Of a stretch of DNA of 7,701 nt, positions 1 through 5,009 are shown one piece after another. The notes below the pieces were generated by a model that saw nothing but the letters and a program-made list of their open reading frames with translations, was not told the origin of the DNA and did no database searches. The position numbers and the translations under genes are program-made. This DNA is from Anaerolineales bacterium (GTDB taxonomy: Bacteria; Chloroflexota; Anaerolineae; Anaerolineales; Villigracilaceae), in contig JAICQC010000225.1 in NCBI GenBank assembly GCA_025938055.1, forward strand, positions 1 to 7,701, read 5' to 3'. How positions within the stretch are numbered: position 1 is the first letter of the stretch; each line of letters opens with the position of its first letter.

Positions 1-358
1 GGATTTCATGCTTGGTCAGCATATCTGGACCACTTTCCACTTGTTTCAGGCGTTCGCGCCTCAACTTGTGATGAGTGGATGGGGACGCGTAATGATTGTC
101 TCTGCATCCAACGTACCACACCCGCCTGGCAAAACAGGAATTTACGTCGCCGCAAAAGCCGCGCAGGAAAACATGGTTTTGACGTTAGCAGCCGAGCTGA
201 AAGAGAAGGGCGTGACTGCTAATATCATCCAGGTCCGCGCCATAGATGTGGATGGCAAGGGTACCGGCACAACGCCCGAGGAAATCGTCGCCGCGATGAT
301 GTATCTATTTTCAGAGGAAGCCTCGAAGGTGAATGGAGCAAGAATTCCCCTCTATTGA
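1..358 (+). CDS. SDR family oxidoreductase, C-terminal part (5' end outside window)
   Basis: This is the C-terminal part of a short-chain dehydrogenase/reductase, a cytosolic NAD(P)(H)-dependent oxidoreductase family; the substrate cannot be read from the fragment. The frame is open from base 2, so the ATG at 8 is probably an internal Met and the gene starts upstream of the window. Counting from that Met, the catalytic core is visible: a Ser in SASN (residues 32-35) and the YVAAK motif (Tyr46, Lys50) fitting YxxxK. The end matches the usual SDR tail, with TPEEI, a helix, and VNGARIPLY where classical members bind substrate and close the fold. The loop that normally reads N-x-PG after strand 6 is here IIQVRAID, so the Pro-Gly is missing, which suggests a divergent SDR subgroup. 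Transcription probably ends at the hairpin starting two bases after the stop. Family call is strong; specificity unknown. Confidence 0.85.
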   Translation, partial: DFMLGQHIWTTFHLFQAFAPQLVMSGWGRVMIVSASNVPHPPGKTGIYVAAKAAQENMVLTLAAELKEKGVTANIIQVRAIDVDGKGTGTTPEEIVAAMMYLFSEEASKVNGARIPLY

Positions 359-359
359 T

Positions 360-404
360 AAAAACAAGACCTCTGTATTCTAAAGATACAGAGGTCTTGT
401 TTTT
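360..404. terminator. Bidirectional intrinsic terminator between convergent genes
   Basis: A perfect 19-bp inverted repeat (arms 360-378 and 386-404) encloses a 7-base loop (379-385). The left arm starts with five A and the right arm ends with five T followed by a T-rich stretch, so the hairpin has a U-tract in either direction. It lies between the SDR stop (358) and the stop of the minus-strand lipoprotein (423), and should end both transcripts. Confidence 0.9.
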
Positions 405-422
405 CTTCTTACTTCTTTCTTT

Positions 423-1223
423 TTACGGCTCGCTGACCCGGATCCAGTCCATGTCGATCAGAATGGGCAGCACGTTGAAGGATGAGACCGAGACTCCCAC
501 CTGCCCCGAGCGCAGTCCGTATCTCCTCTCAGCCATGGAGATGACCTCATCGCCGTTGATCTCCAGGGTGAGCTCGTCATCCTCACAGGTGATGGAATAT
601 TCGTTGACATCCATGCCCTGGTTAATTGCATTGGAACCGCCGTTCGCCACGCGGTTGTATGATATGTCACCATCGTTCTGTACCTCCGCGTAGAGGATAT
701 CGTACAAGCCGTTGTTGGCAATGTTGAACTCGTACCAGCCAATGTCTGGGTCATAGCGGCAGATCAGGCTGATGGAGTTGTTATTCCTGCCCCGGTTGTC
801 GGCGCGCAGGGACAATTCGACATCCTCATATTCAAAGGCGTTGTAGAAAATGTAATAGTAGACGTATTCACTATCAAAATTCCAGACCAGATTTCCATTT
901 TCAGATTCGACGGTCACCTTCTCGGGGTCGGCTTCATCCGTACCAGTGACCGTCAGAATATCCCAGTTGCCGGAAAGAGGACTGTCAAACTGCTCTTCAA
1001 AGAACTGCTCAGACTGCGGAGCGGGCGGTTCTGTCGGTGCGGGTAGTTCTTCGGTCGGCGGGACCTCCGTGGGTTCGGGCGGAGCTTCCGTGGGAAGGAC
1101 CTGCTGAGGCTCCTGGGTGGGGGGCGGTGGCTGCGTGGGATCTGCTCCTCCAAGAGCAGAACACGCCAGTCCTACAAGCATGATTAGTGCTGTAAAAAAG
1201 AGTACGGGGCGTAAGGGTTTCAT
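423..1223 (-). CDS. Lipoprotein with Pro-rich linker and C-terminal LamG/DUF1080-like beta domain
   Basis: Predicted secreted lipoprotein of 266 residues. It opens with a basic N-terminus and hydrophobic stretch (residues 1-20), then Cys21 in GLACS as the likely lipidation site; the -3 position is Gly, so the lipobox is not ideal. Residues 28-70 are a Pro/Thr/Glu-rich tether with repeated PTE and PP units, which should hold the domain away from the membrane. Residues 74-266 look like one beta-rich domain (repeated alternating hydrophobics, ending IDMDWIRVSEP), reminiscent of the concanavalin/LamG or DUF1080-type jelly rolls found in many Chloroflexota lipoproteins. No catalytic motif is evident, so binding or sensing is more likely than catalysis. 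I chose the ATG at 1223 rather than the one at 1280 because it follows AAGGAG with 5-6 bases spacing and starts a signal peptide. It is divergent from the EamA gene and convergent with the SDR gene. The domain family is an inference. Confidence 0.8.
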   Translation of the reverse strand: MKPLRPVLFFTALIMLVGLACSALGGADPTQPPPPTQEPQQVLPTEAPPEPTEVPPTEELPAPTEPPAPQSEQFFEEQFDSPLSGNWDILTVTGTDEADPEKVTVESENGNLVWNFDSEYVYYYIFYNAFEYEDVELSLRADNRGRNNNSISLICRYDPDIGWYEFNIANNGLYDILYAEVQNDGDISYNRVANGGSNAINQGMDVNEYSITCEDDELTLEINGDEVISMAERRYGLRSGQVGVSVSSFNVLPILIDMDWIRVSEP

Positions 1224-1252
1224 GGATTCTCCTTTGAAGATATTTGCGGCAC

Positions 1253-1280
1253 AGTATAGCACCGGAACGCTTAAATGCAA
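1253..1280 (-). promoter_or_regulatory. Promoter for the lipoprotein gene
   Basis: On the minus strand TTGCAT (bases 1275-1280) and TATACT (1253-1258) are separated by 16 bases, a sigma-70-like arrangement. Transcription would begin near 1246, giving a leader of about 22 bases that carries the AAGGAG ribosome site before the ATG at 1223. The -35 box is a weak match (3 of 6); the -10 is good. Confidence 0.5.
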
Positions 1281-1332
1281 TGATTTTGTGGTTACACTTT
1301 CCCAACAAACATCGTTCTGCTTCTTGACTTTT

Positions 1333-1338
1333 TATGAT
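1333..1338 (+). promoter_or_regulatory. Possible -10 element for the EamA transporter gene
   Basis: TATGAT lies 15 bases before the ATG at 1354. No good -35 box sits 16-18 bases upstream. If it is used, the mRNA leader would be only about 8-9 bases, too short for a Shine-Dalgarno site, and none is seen. Weak single-element evidence. Confidence 0.25.
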
Positions 1339-1353
1339 AGATTCGTCCGTACT

Positions 1354-2208
1354 ATGCCCGCGCTTGCCATTGTTCTCCTGCTGGCTTCTGCTTCCCTGCA
1401 CGCGCTCTGGAACCTGCTCCTGAAGCGTTCCCAGGAAAAATATATTGCCATGGGCTGGCAGGTACTGATCAGCGGCATTATCGCATTTTTTCTGCTGCTG
1501 TTTACGGGTCTGCCGCCGCGCTCCATGTGGTTGTTCGCCCTGATGAGCATGGCGCTGGAAGCAGTCTACTTCGTCCTGCTCTCGAACGCCTACAGCGACC
1601 ACGACTTCTCGCTGGTCTATCCCATCGCCCGCGGGACAGCGCCCGCTTTCCTGATGCTGTGGTCAGTGCTGTTCCTTGATGAAAGGCTCACGCCGGGCGG
1701 TGTCACCGGGGTCAGCCTGATCGTGTGTGGGATGGTCATTATCGGCGCGACCAGCCTCATCCAAAACCGCGGCAGCCGGCTGCATCTCAAAGGGGTGGCG
1801 ATCGCGCTGGCAGTTGCCCTCATCATTTCCCTGTACACGCTGATCGACGGGACTGCGGTCAAGAACGGACCACCGCTGCCGTACGCGTTGACCATGTTCA
1901 TGTTCGTGCCGGTCCTGACCACCACCTATAACATCCGCCGCTTCGGGTGGCAGCAGTTCCTCGCGGCATGGAAGGGACCGCGTCTCCCGCTCATCCTCAC
2001 GGCGGTGCTGGGCGTGGTGGCATACCTGCTGGCGCTCATCGCCTATTCGTTCGCGCCGCTGAGTTATTCTGGCGCGATCCGCGAGGTGAGCGTGGTCATC
2101 GGCGCGTTTCTCGGCTGGATGTTCCTGGAGGAGCCCATGGGCGGGACGCGTGTGCTCGGCTCCATAACGATCTTCGCCGGGATACTGGTGATTGCTTTAT
2201 TTGCGTAG
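1354..2208 (+). CDS. EamA/DMT-family membrane transporter
   Basis: A 284-residue, very hydrophobic inner-membrane protein with about ten predicted helices, the standard size and topology of EamA (drug/metabolite transporter) proteins, which arose by duplication of a five-helix unit. The first half begins LLLASASLHALWNLLLKRS, typical of EamA N-termini, and contains YPIARG (residues 89-94) and LDER (108-111) before its last helix. The second half ends with the equivalent LEEP (258-261) and a final helix. Family members export or import small metabolites such as amino acids or nucleotide-related compounds; substrate cannot be inferred here. The frame is open upstream to 1117, but that part is antisense to the lipoprotein linker and has no coding character. 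The ATG at 1354 fits the family start. No Shine-Dalgarno site is visible. The gene ends 13 bases from the convergent DUF554 gene. Confidence 0.88.
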   Translation: MPALAIVLLLASASLHALWNLLLKRSQEKYIAMGWQVLISGIIAFFLLLFTGLPPRSMWLFALMSMALEAVYFVLLSNAYSDHDFSLVYPIARGTAPAFLMLWSVLFLDERLTPGGVTGVSLIVCGMVIIGATSLIQNRGSRLHLKGVAIALAVALIISLYTLIDGTAVKNGPPLPYALTMFMFVPVLTTTYNIRRFGWQQFLAAWKGPRLPLILTAVLGVVAYLLALIAYSFAPLSYSGAIREVSVVIGAFLGWMFLEEPMGGTRVLGSITIFAGILVIALFA

Positions 2209-2221
2209 CACCGACAGGGGT

Positions 2222-2241
2222 TTAGAAAAGGCTCAAGAGCC
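2222..2241 (-). terminator. Weak terminator-like hairpin overlapping the DUF554 stop
   Basis: On the minus strand GGCTC, TT, GAGCC (2230-2241) is followed by TTTTCTAA, which contains the DUF554 stop codon. The stem is short (5 bp with a 2-base centre, so 4 bp with a 4-base loop in practice) and the U-tract is interrupted. It could end the minus transcript where only 13 bases separate two convergent genes, but it may be inactive. Confidence 0.3.
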
Positions 2242-2920
2242 ACACGATCAACGGCGCGATTGCCAGCGCCGGCAGCATGTTCCCCACGTGAATCTTTTTG
2301 ATCTCTAGCAGACTCGAGATCGCTAGCCCCAGCAGGATCACGCCACCGGTGGCGGTCAGGTCGTTCATCATCGCCGGAGTGACAATCGCGTCCAGCTGCG
2401 CGGCGAGCAGGCTGATCCCACCCTGATAGATGAGGATGATGATCGTCGAGAACATCACGCCCACGCCCAGCGTCGAGGCGAACGCCATTGCGGCAAAACC
2501 GTCCAGCACAGATTTGACCGCCAGCAGGTTGTAGTCGCCGGTCAAGCCGTCCTGGATGGAACCCAGGATCGCCATCGGACCCACGCAGAAGAGCAGGGAT
2601 GTGGTCAGGAAGCCGCGCACGAACCGATTCGAGCCATCCTCTCCCTCTCTCGAAAAGCGCTGTTCCAGGAACTTGCCCAGGTTTTGCAGCCCATCTTCAA
2701 TTCTCCACCATTCCCCAAGCAAGGTGCCGAATAAGAGCGCGCCCAGAACGATGAGCGGATTTTCAGTATTCAGGAACATCTGCAGTCCCATTGCCGCAGT
2801 AAACAATCCCATTCCGGCAATGATGGTCTCTTTTAATCGATCAGGGATGCGCGCACCGAAGATCAAGCCGATCACGCCGCCAATAAGAACTGTTGCAATG
2901 TTGAGTAATGTGCCTGTCAT
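2222..2920 (-). CDS. DUF554 family membrane protein (YdfK-like)
   Basis: A 232-residue integral membrane protein of the DUF554 family, whose function is not established. The sequence starts MTGTLLNIATVLIGGVIG and has several Gly-rich hydrophobic helices. The conserved central block at residues 111-155 (FCVGPMAILGSIQDGL, then LAVKSVLDGFAAMAFA and LGVGV) and the Ile/Leu-rich C-terminus ending in LLSLF match the family closely, and 232 residues is near its usual length. The frame continues upstream to 3160 but overlaps the adenosyltransferase gene and lacks family similarity, so the ATG at 2920 is chosen; AGGA lies 7 bases upstream of it. It follows the adenosyltransferase by 34 bases on the same strand, so the two are probably co-transcribed. 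Any cobalamin link is inference from this spacing only. Confidence 0.9.
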   Translation of the reverse strand: MTGTLLNIATVLIGGVIGLIFGARIPDRLKETIIAGMGLFTAAMGLQMFLNTENPLIVLGALLFGTLLGEWWRIEDGLQNLGKFLEQRFSREGEDGSNRFVRGFLTTSLLFCVGPMAILGSIQDGLTGDYNLLAVKSVLDGFAAMAFASTLGVGVMFSTIIILIYQGGISLLAAQLDAIVTPAMMNDLTATGGVILLGLAISSLLEIKKIHVGNMLPALAIAPLIVWLLSLF

Positions 2921-2954
2921 GTAATCATCCTGTAGGGCGACCGGCTGGTCGCCA

Positions 2955-3497
2955 TTACGATTTCGCCAGTGTCGTCTTATGTCCGGCGGCTTTATTTTCG
3001 AGCAATTCCAACACAAAACACAGAGAAGAAAGACGGTTGAGATAACGCTGCAGATCCGGGTTTTTGAGTTCCTCGGTGTCGAAGAGTTCCACCACGCGTC
3101 GTTCTGCCCGGCGGATGATCGCACGAGCCAGTGAAAGGGCTGCACCCGCCACCGAATCACCCGGGAGGATAAATTCCTTTGGCATCTCCACGAGCTTGCT
3201 CAACTCATCTGCTTGCTCTTCGAGCCAGGTCACGCGCCTCGCGTCGATGAAGCGGAACTTCTCCGCGTTCTCGGGCGTCGCGGCGACCTCTGCCATCAGC
3301 TTATACAGGTCGCGCTGTGCTTCCAGTAGGATTCTGGCTGCCTGCGGGTCGCGGCATTGTGCGCGCGCCAGACCGAGGGCGGCAGTCGATTCGTCCAGCG
3401 TGCCCACAGCTTCGATACGGGCGTGATACTTGGCGACGCGTCCCTCGCCGAGCAGGTTGGTCGTGCCGTCATCGCCTTTGGATGTGTAAAAAGACAT
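2955..3497 (-). CDS. pduO: Cob(I)alamin adenosyltransferase, PduO type
   Basis: A cytosolic enzyme of 180 residues that transfers the 5'-deoxyadenosyl group of ATP to cob(I)alamin, making adenosylcobalamin for B12-dependent mutases, dehydratases or class II ribonucleotide reductase. All PduO-type signatures are present in order: YTSKGDDGTT near the N-terminus (residues 4-13, ATP binding), RIEAVGTLDE (27-36), ILPGDS (110-115) with the following Arg-rich helix LARAIIRRAERRV (123-135; catalytic Arg/Glu cluster), and RYLNRLS (151-157). Most relatives have Gly-Gly-Ser where this has Gly-Asp-Ser. The length is normal for the family. The start at 3497 is supported by the MSFYTSKGDDGTT opening. No ribosome site is visible; instead a TATAAT lies 6 bases upstream, suggesting a leaderless mRNA. 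The upstream gap (74 bases) is too short for a cobalamin riboswitch. Probably in one transcript with DUF554. Confidence 0.95.
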   Translation of the reverse strand: MSFYTSKGDDGTTNLLGEGRVAKYHARIEAVGTLDESTAALGLARAQCRDPQAARILLEAQRDLYKLMAEVAATPENAEKFRFIDARRVTWLEEQADELSKLVEMPKEFILPGDSVAGAALSLARAIIRRAERRVVELFDTEELKNPDLQRYLNRLSSLCFVLELLENKAAGHKTTLAKS

Positions 3498-3503
3498 ACT
3501 GTC

Positions 3504-3509
3504 ATTATA
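3504..3509 (-). promoter_or_regulatory. -10 element for pduO, leaderless arrangement
   Basis: A perfect TATAAT on the minus strand is followed by six bases and then the ATG at 3497. Initiation at the usual distance from a -10 would fall at or within a base of the start codon, so the mRNA would have no leader. No good -35 box is present at 16-18 bases upstream, and there is no Shine-Dalgarno site. Confidence 0.55.
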
Positions 3510-3521
3510 ACCAAAGTGTTA

Positions 3522-3536
3522 CAACCCGCAGGGTTG
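3522..3536. repeat. Perfect 6-bp palindrome with 3-base centre in the divergent promoter region
   Basis: CAACCC (3522-3527), GCA, GGGTTG (3531-3536). It lies almost midway between the two divergent TATAAT boxes (midpoint near 3534) and so covers the region where -35 elements for both genes would be expected. It could be an operator or a small dispersed repeat; the sequence alone does not decide. Confidence 0.5.
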
Positions 3537-3559
3537 CTTCGCTTAGCCGCCAGGTCGCT

Positions 3560-3565
3560 TATAAT
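3560..3565 (+). promoter_or_regulatory. -10 element for the HET-C/PLC-like gene, leaderless arrangement
   Basis: A perfect TATAAT ends six bases before the ATG at 3572, the same spacing as the pduO box on the other strand. Predicted initiation falls on the start codon. No purine-rich ribosome site and no clear -35 box are present. Confidence 0.55.
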
Positions 3566-3571
3566 CGCGAA

Positions 3572-4195
3572 ATGCTTCCACAATTCCATATTGAAATCAT
3601 GCATCTTGCGCTGGATGATGTATTCAGCCCCCGAGCATTGGAAAAGATGATTGAAGCTAATCTACGCCAGGATCGCGTGCGCGGACAGATCGGTCATGAT
3701 GAGTATCACTTCGACAACAATGCCTTCGACCAATCCACAGCCTACATCAAGGAACAGCGCGCGCTGACGGTTTCCTCGCTCGGGGCGACCGACGCACCCT
3801 CCGCCTGGGCTGCGTTTGGAAGATTGACCCACACCGCCCAGGACTTTTATGCCCACAGCAATTACGTCGACCTGTGGCTTTCCCTCCAGCCAGATGGCGC
3901 CATTCCCGCCCCTTCTGAAGTCCCTGCCCTTGACCCGGACCTGATCAATAGTCCCGCGCTGCGTTCCGGTAAAGTGTATCTTCTTGAGCTTCTTACACTT
4001 ATCCCCCCGCTAAAACCAATTGTCATGCCGCTTCTGCCGCGCGACTCGCACGGCTGGATGAACATCGACTCACACGAGCGCGGACCCAATTTCAAATATG
4101 TCTTTCAAGCAGCCGTCAAACGGACGGAGATCGAGTTCGAGAAAACGACGAAGGATTTGCCTGGGGATTTGTTTGCGTTATTTGTGGATAAGTAG
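3572..4195 (+). CDS. Zinc-dependent phospholipase C / HET-C-like protein
   Basis: A 207-residue protein without signal peptide or membrane segment. It resembles the helical zinc-dependent phospholipase C / HET-C superfamily. The diagnostic block is FGRLTHTAQDFYAHSNYVDLW (residues 82-102), with His87, Asp91 and His95 spaced as metal ligands. Other likely ligands are His6 in the first helix, Asp34, and His42/His46 in GHDEYHFDN (41-49). Near the C-terminus WMNIDSHERGPNF is followed by an Ala-rich helix AAVKRTEIEFEK, as in the tail of these proteins. Secreted phospholipases of this fold hydrolyse phospholipids; HET-C proteins act in fungal heterokaryon incompatibility and many bacterial ones are uncharacterised, so activity here is unproven. 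The frame is open back to 3317, but that part overlaps pduO; the ATG at 3572 fits the family's N-terminal His and the TATAAT just upstream. A nucleotidyltransferase gene follows 81 bases later on the same strand. Confidence 0.68.
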   Translation: MLPQFHIEIMHLALDDVFSPRALEKMIEANLRQDRVRGQIGHDEYHFDNNAFDQSTAYIKEQRALTVSSLGATDAPSAWAAFGRLTHTAQDFYAHSNYVDLWLSLQPDGAIPAPSEVPALDPDLINSPALRSGKVYLLELLTLIPPLKPIVMPLLPRDSHGWMNIDSHERGPNFKYVFQAAVKRTEIEFEKTTKDLPGDLFALFVDK

Positions 4196-4249
4196 GCGGG
4201 TAGACAATTAAACAGAGGCTATATCCTGAAAAAAACAGCCGCACTTTTA

Positions 4250-4258
4250 TGCTACACT
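4250..4258 (+). promoter_or_regulatory. Extended -10 promoter for the nucleotidyltransferase gene
   Basis: TGC followed by TACACT forms an extended -10 element, with no recognisable -35 box in the A-rich sequence before it. Transcription would start near 4265, just before the AGGA (4266-4269) that lies 7 bases ahead of the ATG at 4277. This suggests the gene can be expressed independently of the upstream one. Confidence 0.4.
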
Positions 4259-4276
4259 TGTAATCAGGAATAGATA

Positions 4277-4933
4277 ATGGTTATTCAAAGTATCGATCAA
4301 ATCGGGCATGTGATTCGTAATGCTGTCGTATTCAACGTCAAAAACTGGCTTGGTGGCGAGATGAATTCTGATTCCTTACTCCAGTCTGTGAAAGACTTTT
4401 TCGCTGTTCTAGAGCAGCGAAAGATCGATTATGTTCTCGTCGGGGGAATTGCCACCCTTCATTACATTGAAGGAAGAAATACTCAAGATTTGGATCTGGT
4501 CATGGCAGTTTCATCACTGGAAAAATTGCCCGAACTGAAAATATCCAGCCAGGACATGTACTTTGTTCGGGCAAGCTATAATGAATTGCAAATTGATATT
4601 TTGCTTACGAAGAACCCTCTATTCGAAAAAGTTCACAGAGAATATTCTACGGTGGAAAGATTTCTTGACCGCAAGATCCCACTGGCAACAGTAGAAGGTT
4701 TATTGCTTTTAAAACTGTACGCTTTGCCTTCAATATACCGGCAGGGGAATTTTGCCAGAGTCGGGATTTACGAAAACGATGTTGCCACATTGCTCCACTA
4801 TTATCAGCCTGATATGCCTTCGTTGTTAGGTGAATTGTCAAATTATGTGACCAGGAACGATTTTGCAGAAATCAAAGATGTTGTCTCTGACATTCAAAAT
4901 CGAATCAAACGCTTCAAAAACGAGTCTGATTAA
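4277..4933 (+). CDS. Orphan AbiEii-like nucleotidyltransferase
   Basis: A 218-residue cytosolic protein with the core of the minimal nucleotidyltransferase fold as found in AbiEii-type toxins and related proteins. GGIA (residues 56-59) and DLDL (71-74, after RNTQ) give the GG and DxD motifs, and Asp107 in QIDIL is the likely third catalytic acid. The region GLLLLKLYAL (141-150), then Arg155 and Asp168 in NDVATLL corresponds to the conserved K..A, R and D helices of the family, though the usual KD is ND here and about ten residues are inserted. AbiEii toxins transfer nucleotides to RNA targets and pair with an AbiEi antitoxin; no such partner is beside this gene. AGGA 7 bases upstream supports the ATG at 4277, but Met29 (base 4361) is a possible alternative start close to the domain. 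It is clearly more AT-rich than its neighbours, which suggests transfer. Function as a toxin is unproven. Confidence 0.75.
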   Translation: MVIQSIDQIGHVIRNAVVFNVKNWLGGEMNSDSLLQSVKDFFAVLEQRKIDYVLVGGIATLHYIEGRNTQDLDLVMAVSSLEKLPELKISSQDMYFVRASYNELQIDILLTKNPLFEKVHREYSTVERFLDRKIPLATVEGLLLLKLYALPSIYRQGNFARVGIYENDVATLLHYYQPDMPSLLGELSNYVTRNDFAEIKDVVSDIQNRIKRFKNESD

Positions 4934-4954
4934 CAAACGATTTTAGATAAATAA

Positions 4955-4994
4955 AAACAGGTACACAGCTTTCGTGTGTACCTGTTTACTTTTT
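4955..4994. terminator. Bidirectional intrinsic terminator
   Basis: A perfect 13-bp inverted repeat (4955-4967 and 4975-4987) encloses a 7-base loop. Five T (4990-4994) follow on the plus strand, and on the minus strand the stem is followed by a T-rich run opposite 4935-4954. It lies between the stop of the nucleotidyltransferase (4933) and that of the convergent pepF (5010), so it can serve both. Confidence 0.85.
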
Positions 4995-5009
4995 ACCTGT
5001 CTACCTCCC

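Noticed and set aside
1117..1353. N-terminal extension of the EamA reading frame
   Set aside because: It is antisense to the lipoprotein's Pro-rich linker and signal peptide, and its translation (Gly- and Cys-rich, no transporter similarity) is not conserved-looking; the family start matches the ATG at 1354.
1009..1602. Minus-strand open frame of 197 codons across the lipoprotein and EamA genes
   Set aside because: Its composition (many Arg, Ser, Thr, Gln) is that of an out-of-frame shadow; it crosses two well-supported genes and their promoter region.
2921..3160. Upstream extension of the DUF554 frame
   Set aside because: It overlaps the end of pduO in another frame and lacks family character; an ATG at 2920 with AGGA upstream gives the expected protein.
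3498..3571. Cobalamin riboswitch upstream of pduO
   Set aside because: The intergenic space is 74 bases, far shorter than a cobalamin riboswitch, and contains no B12-box-like element that I can see.
4196..4276. Small antitoxin gene for the AbiEii-like protein
   Set aside because: Only 81 bases are available and no open frame with a start and ribosome site encodes a plausible protein there; downstream lies the terminator and convergent pepF.
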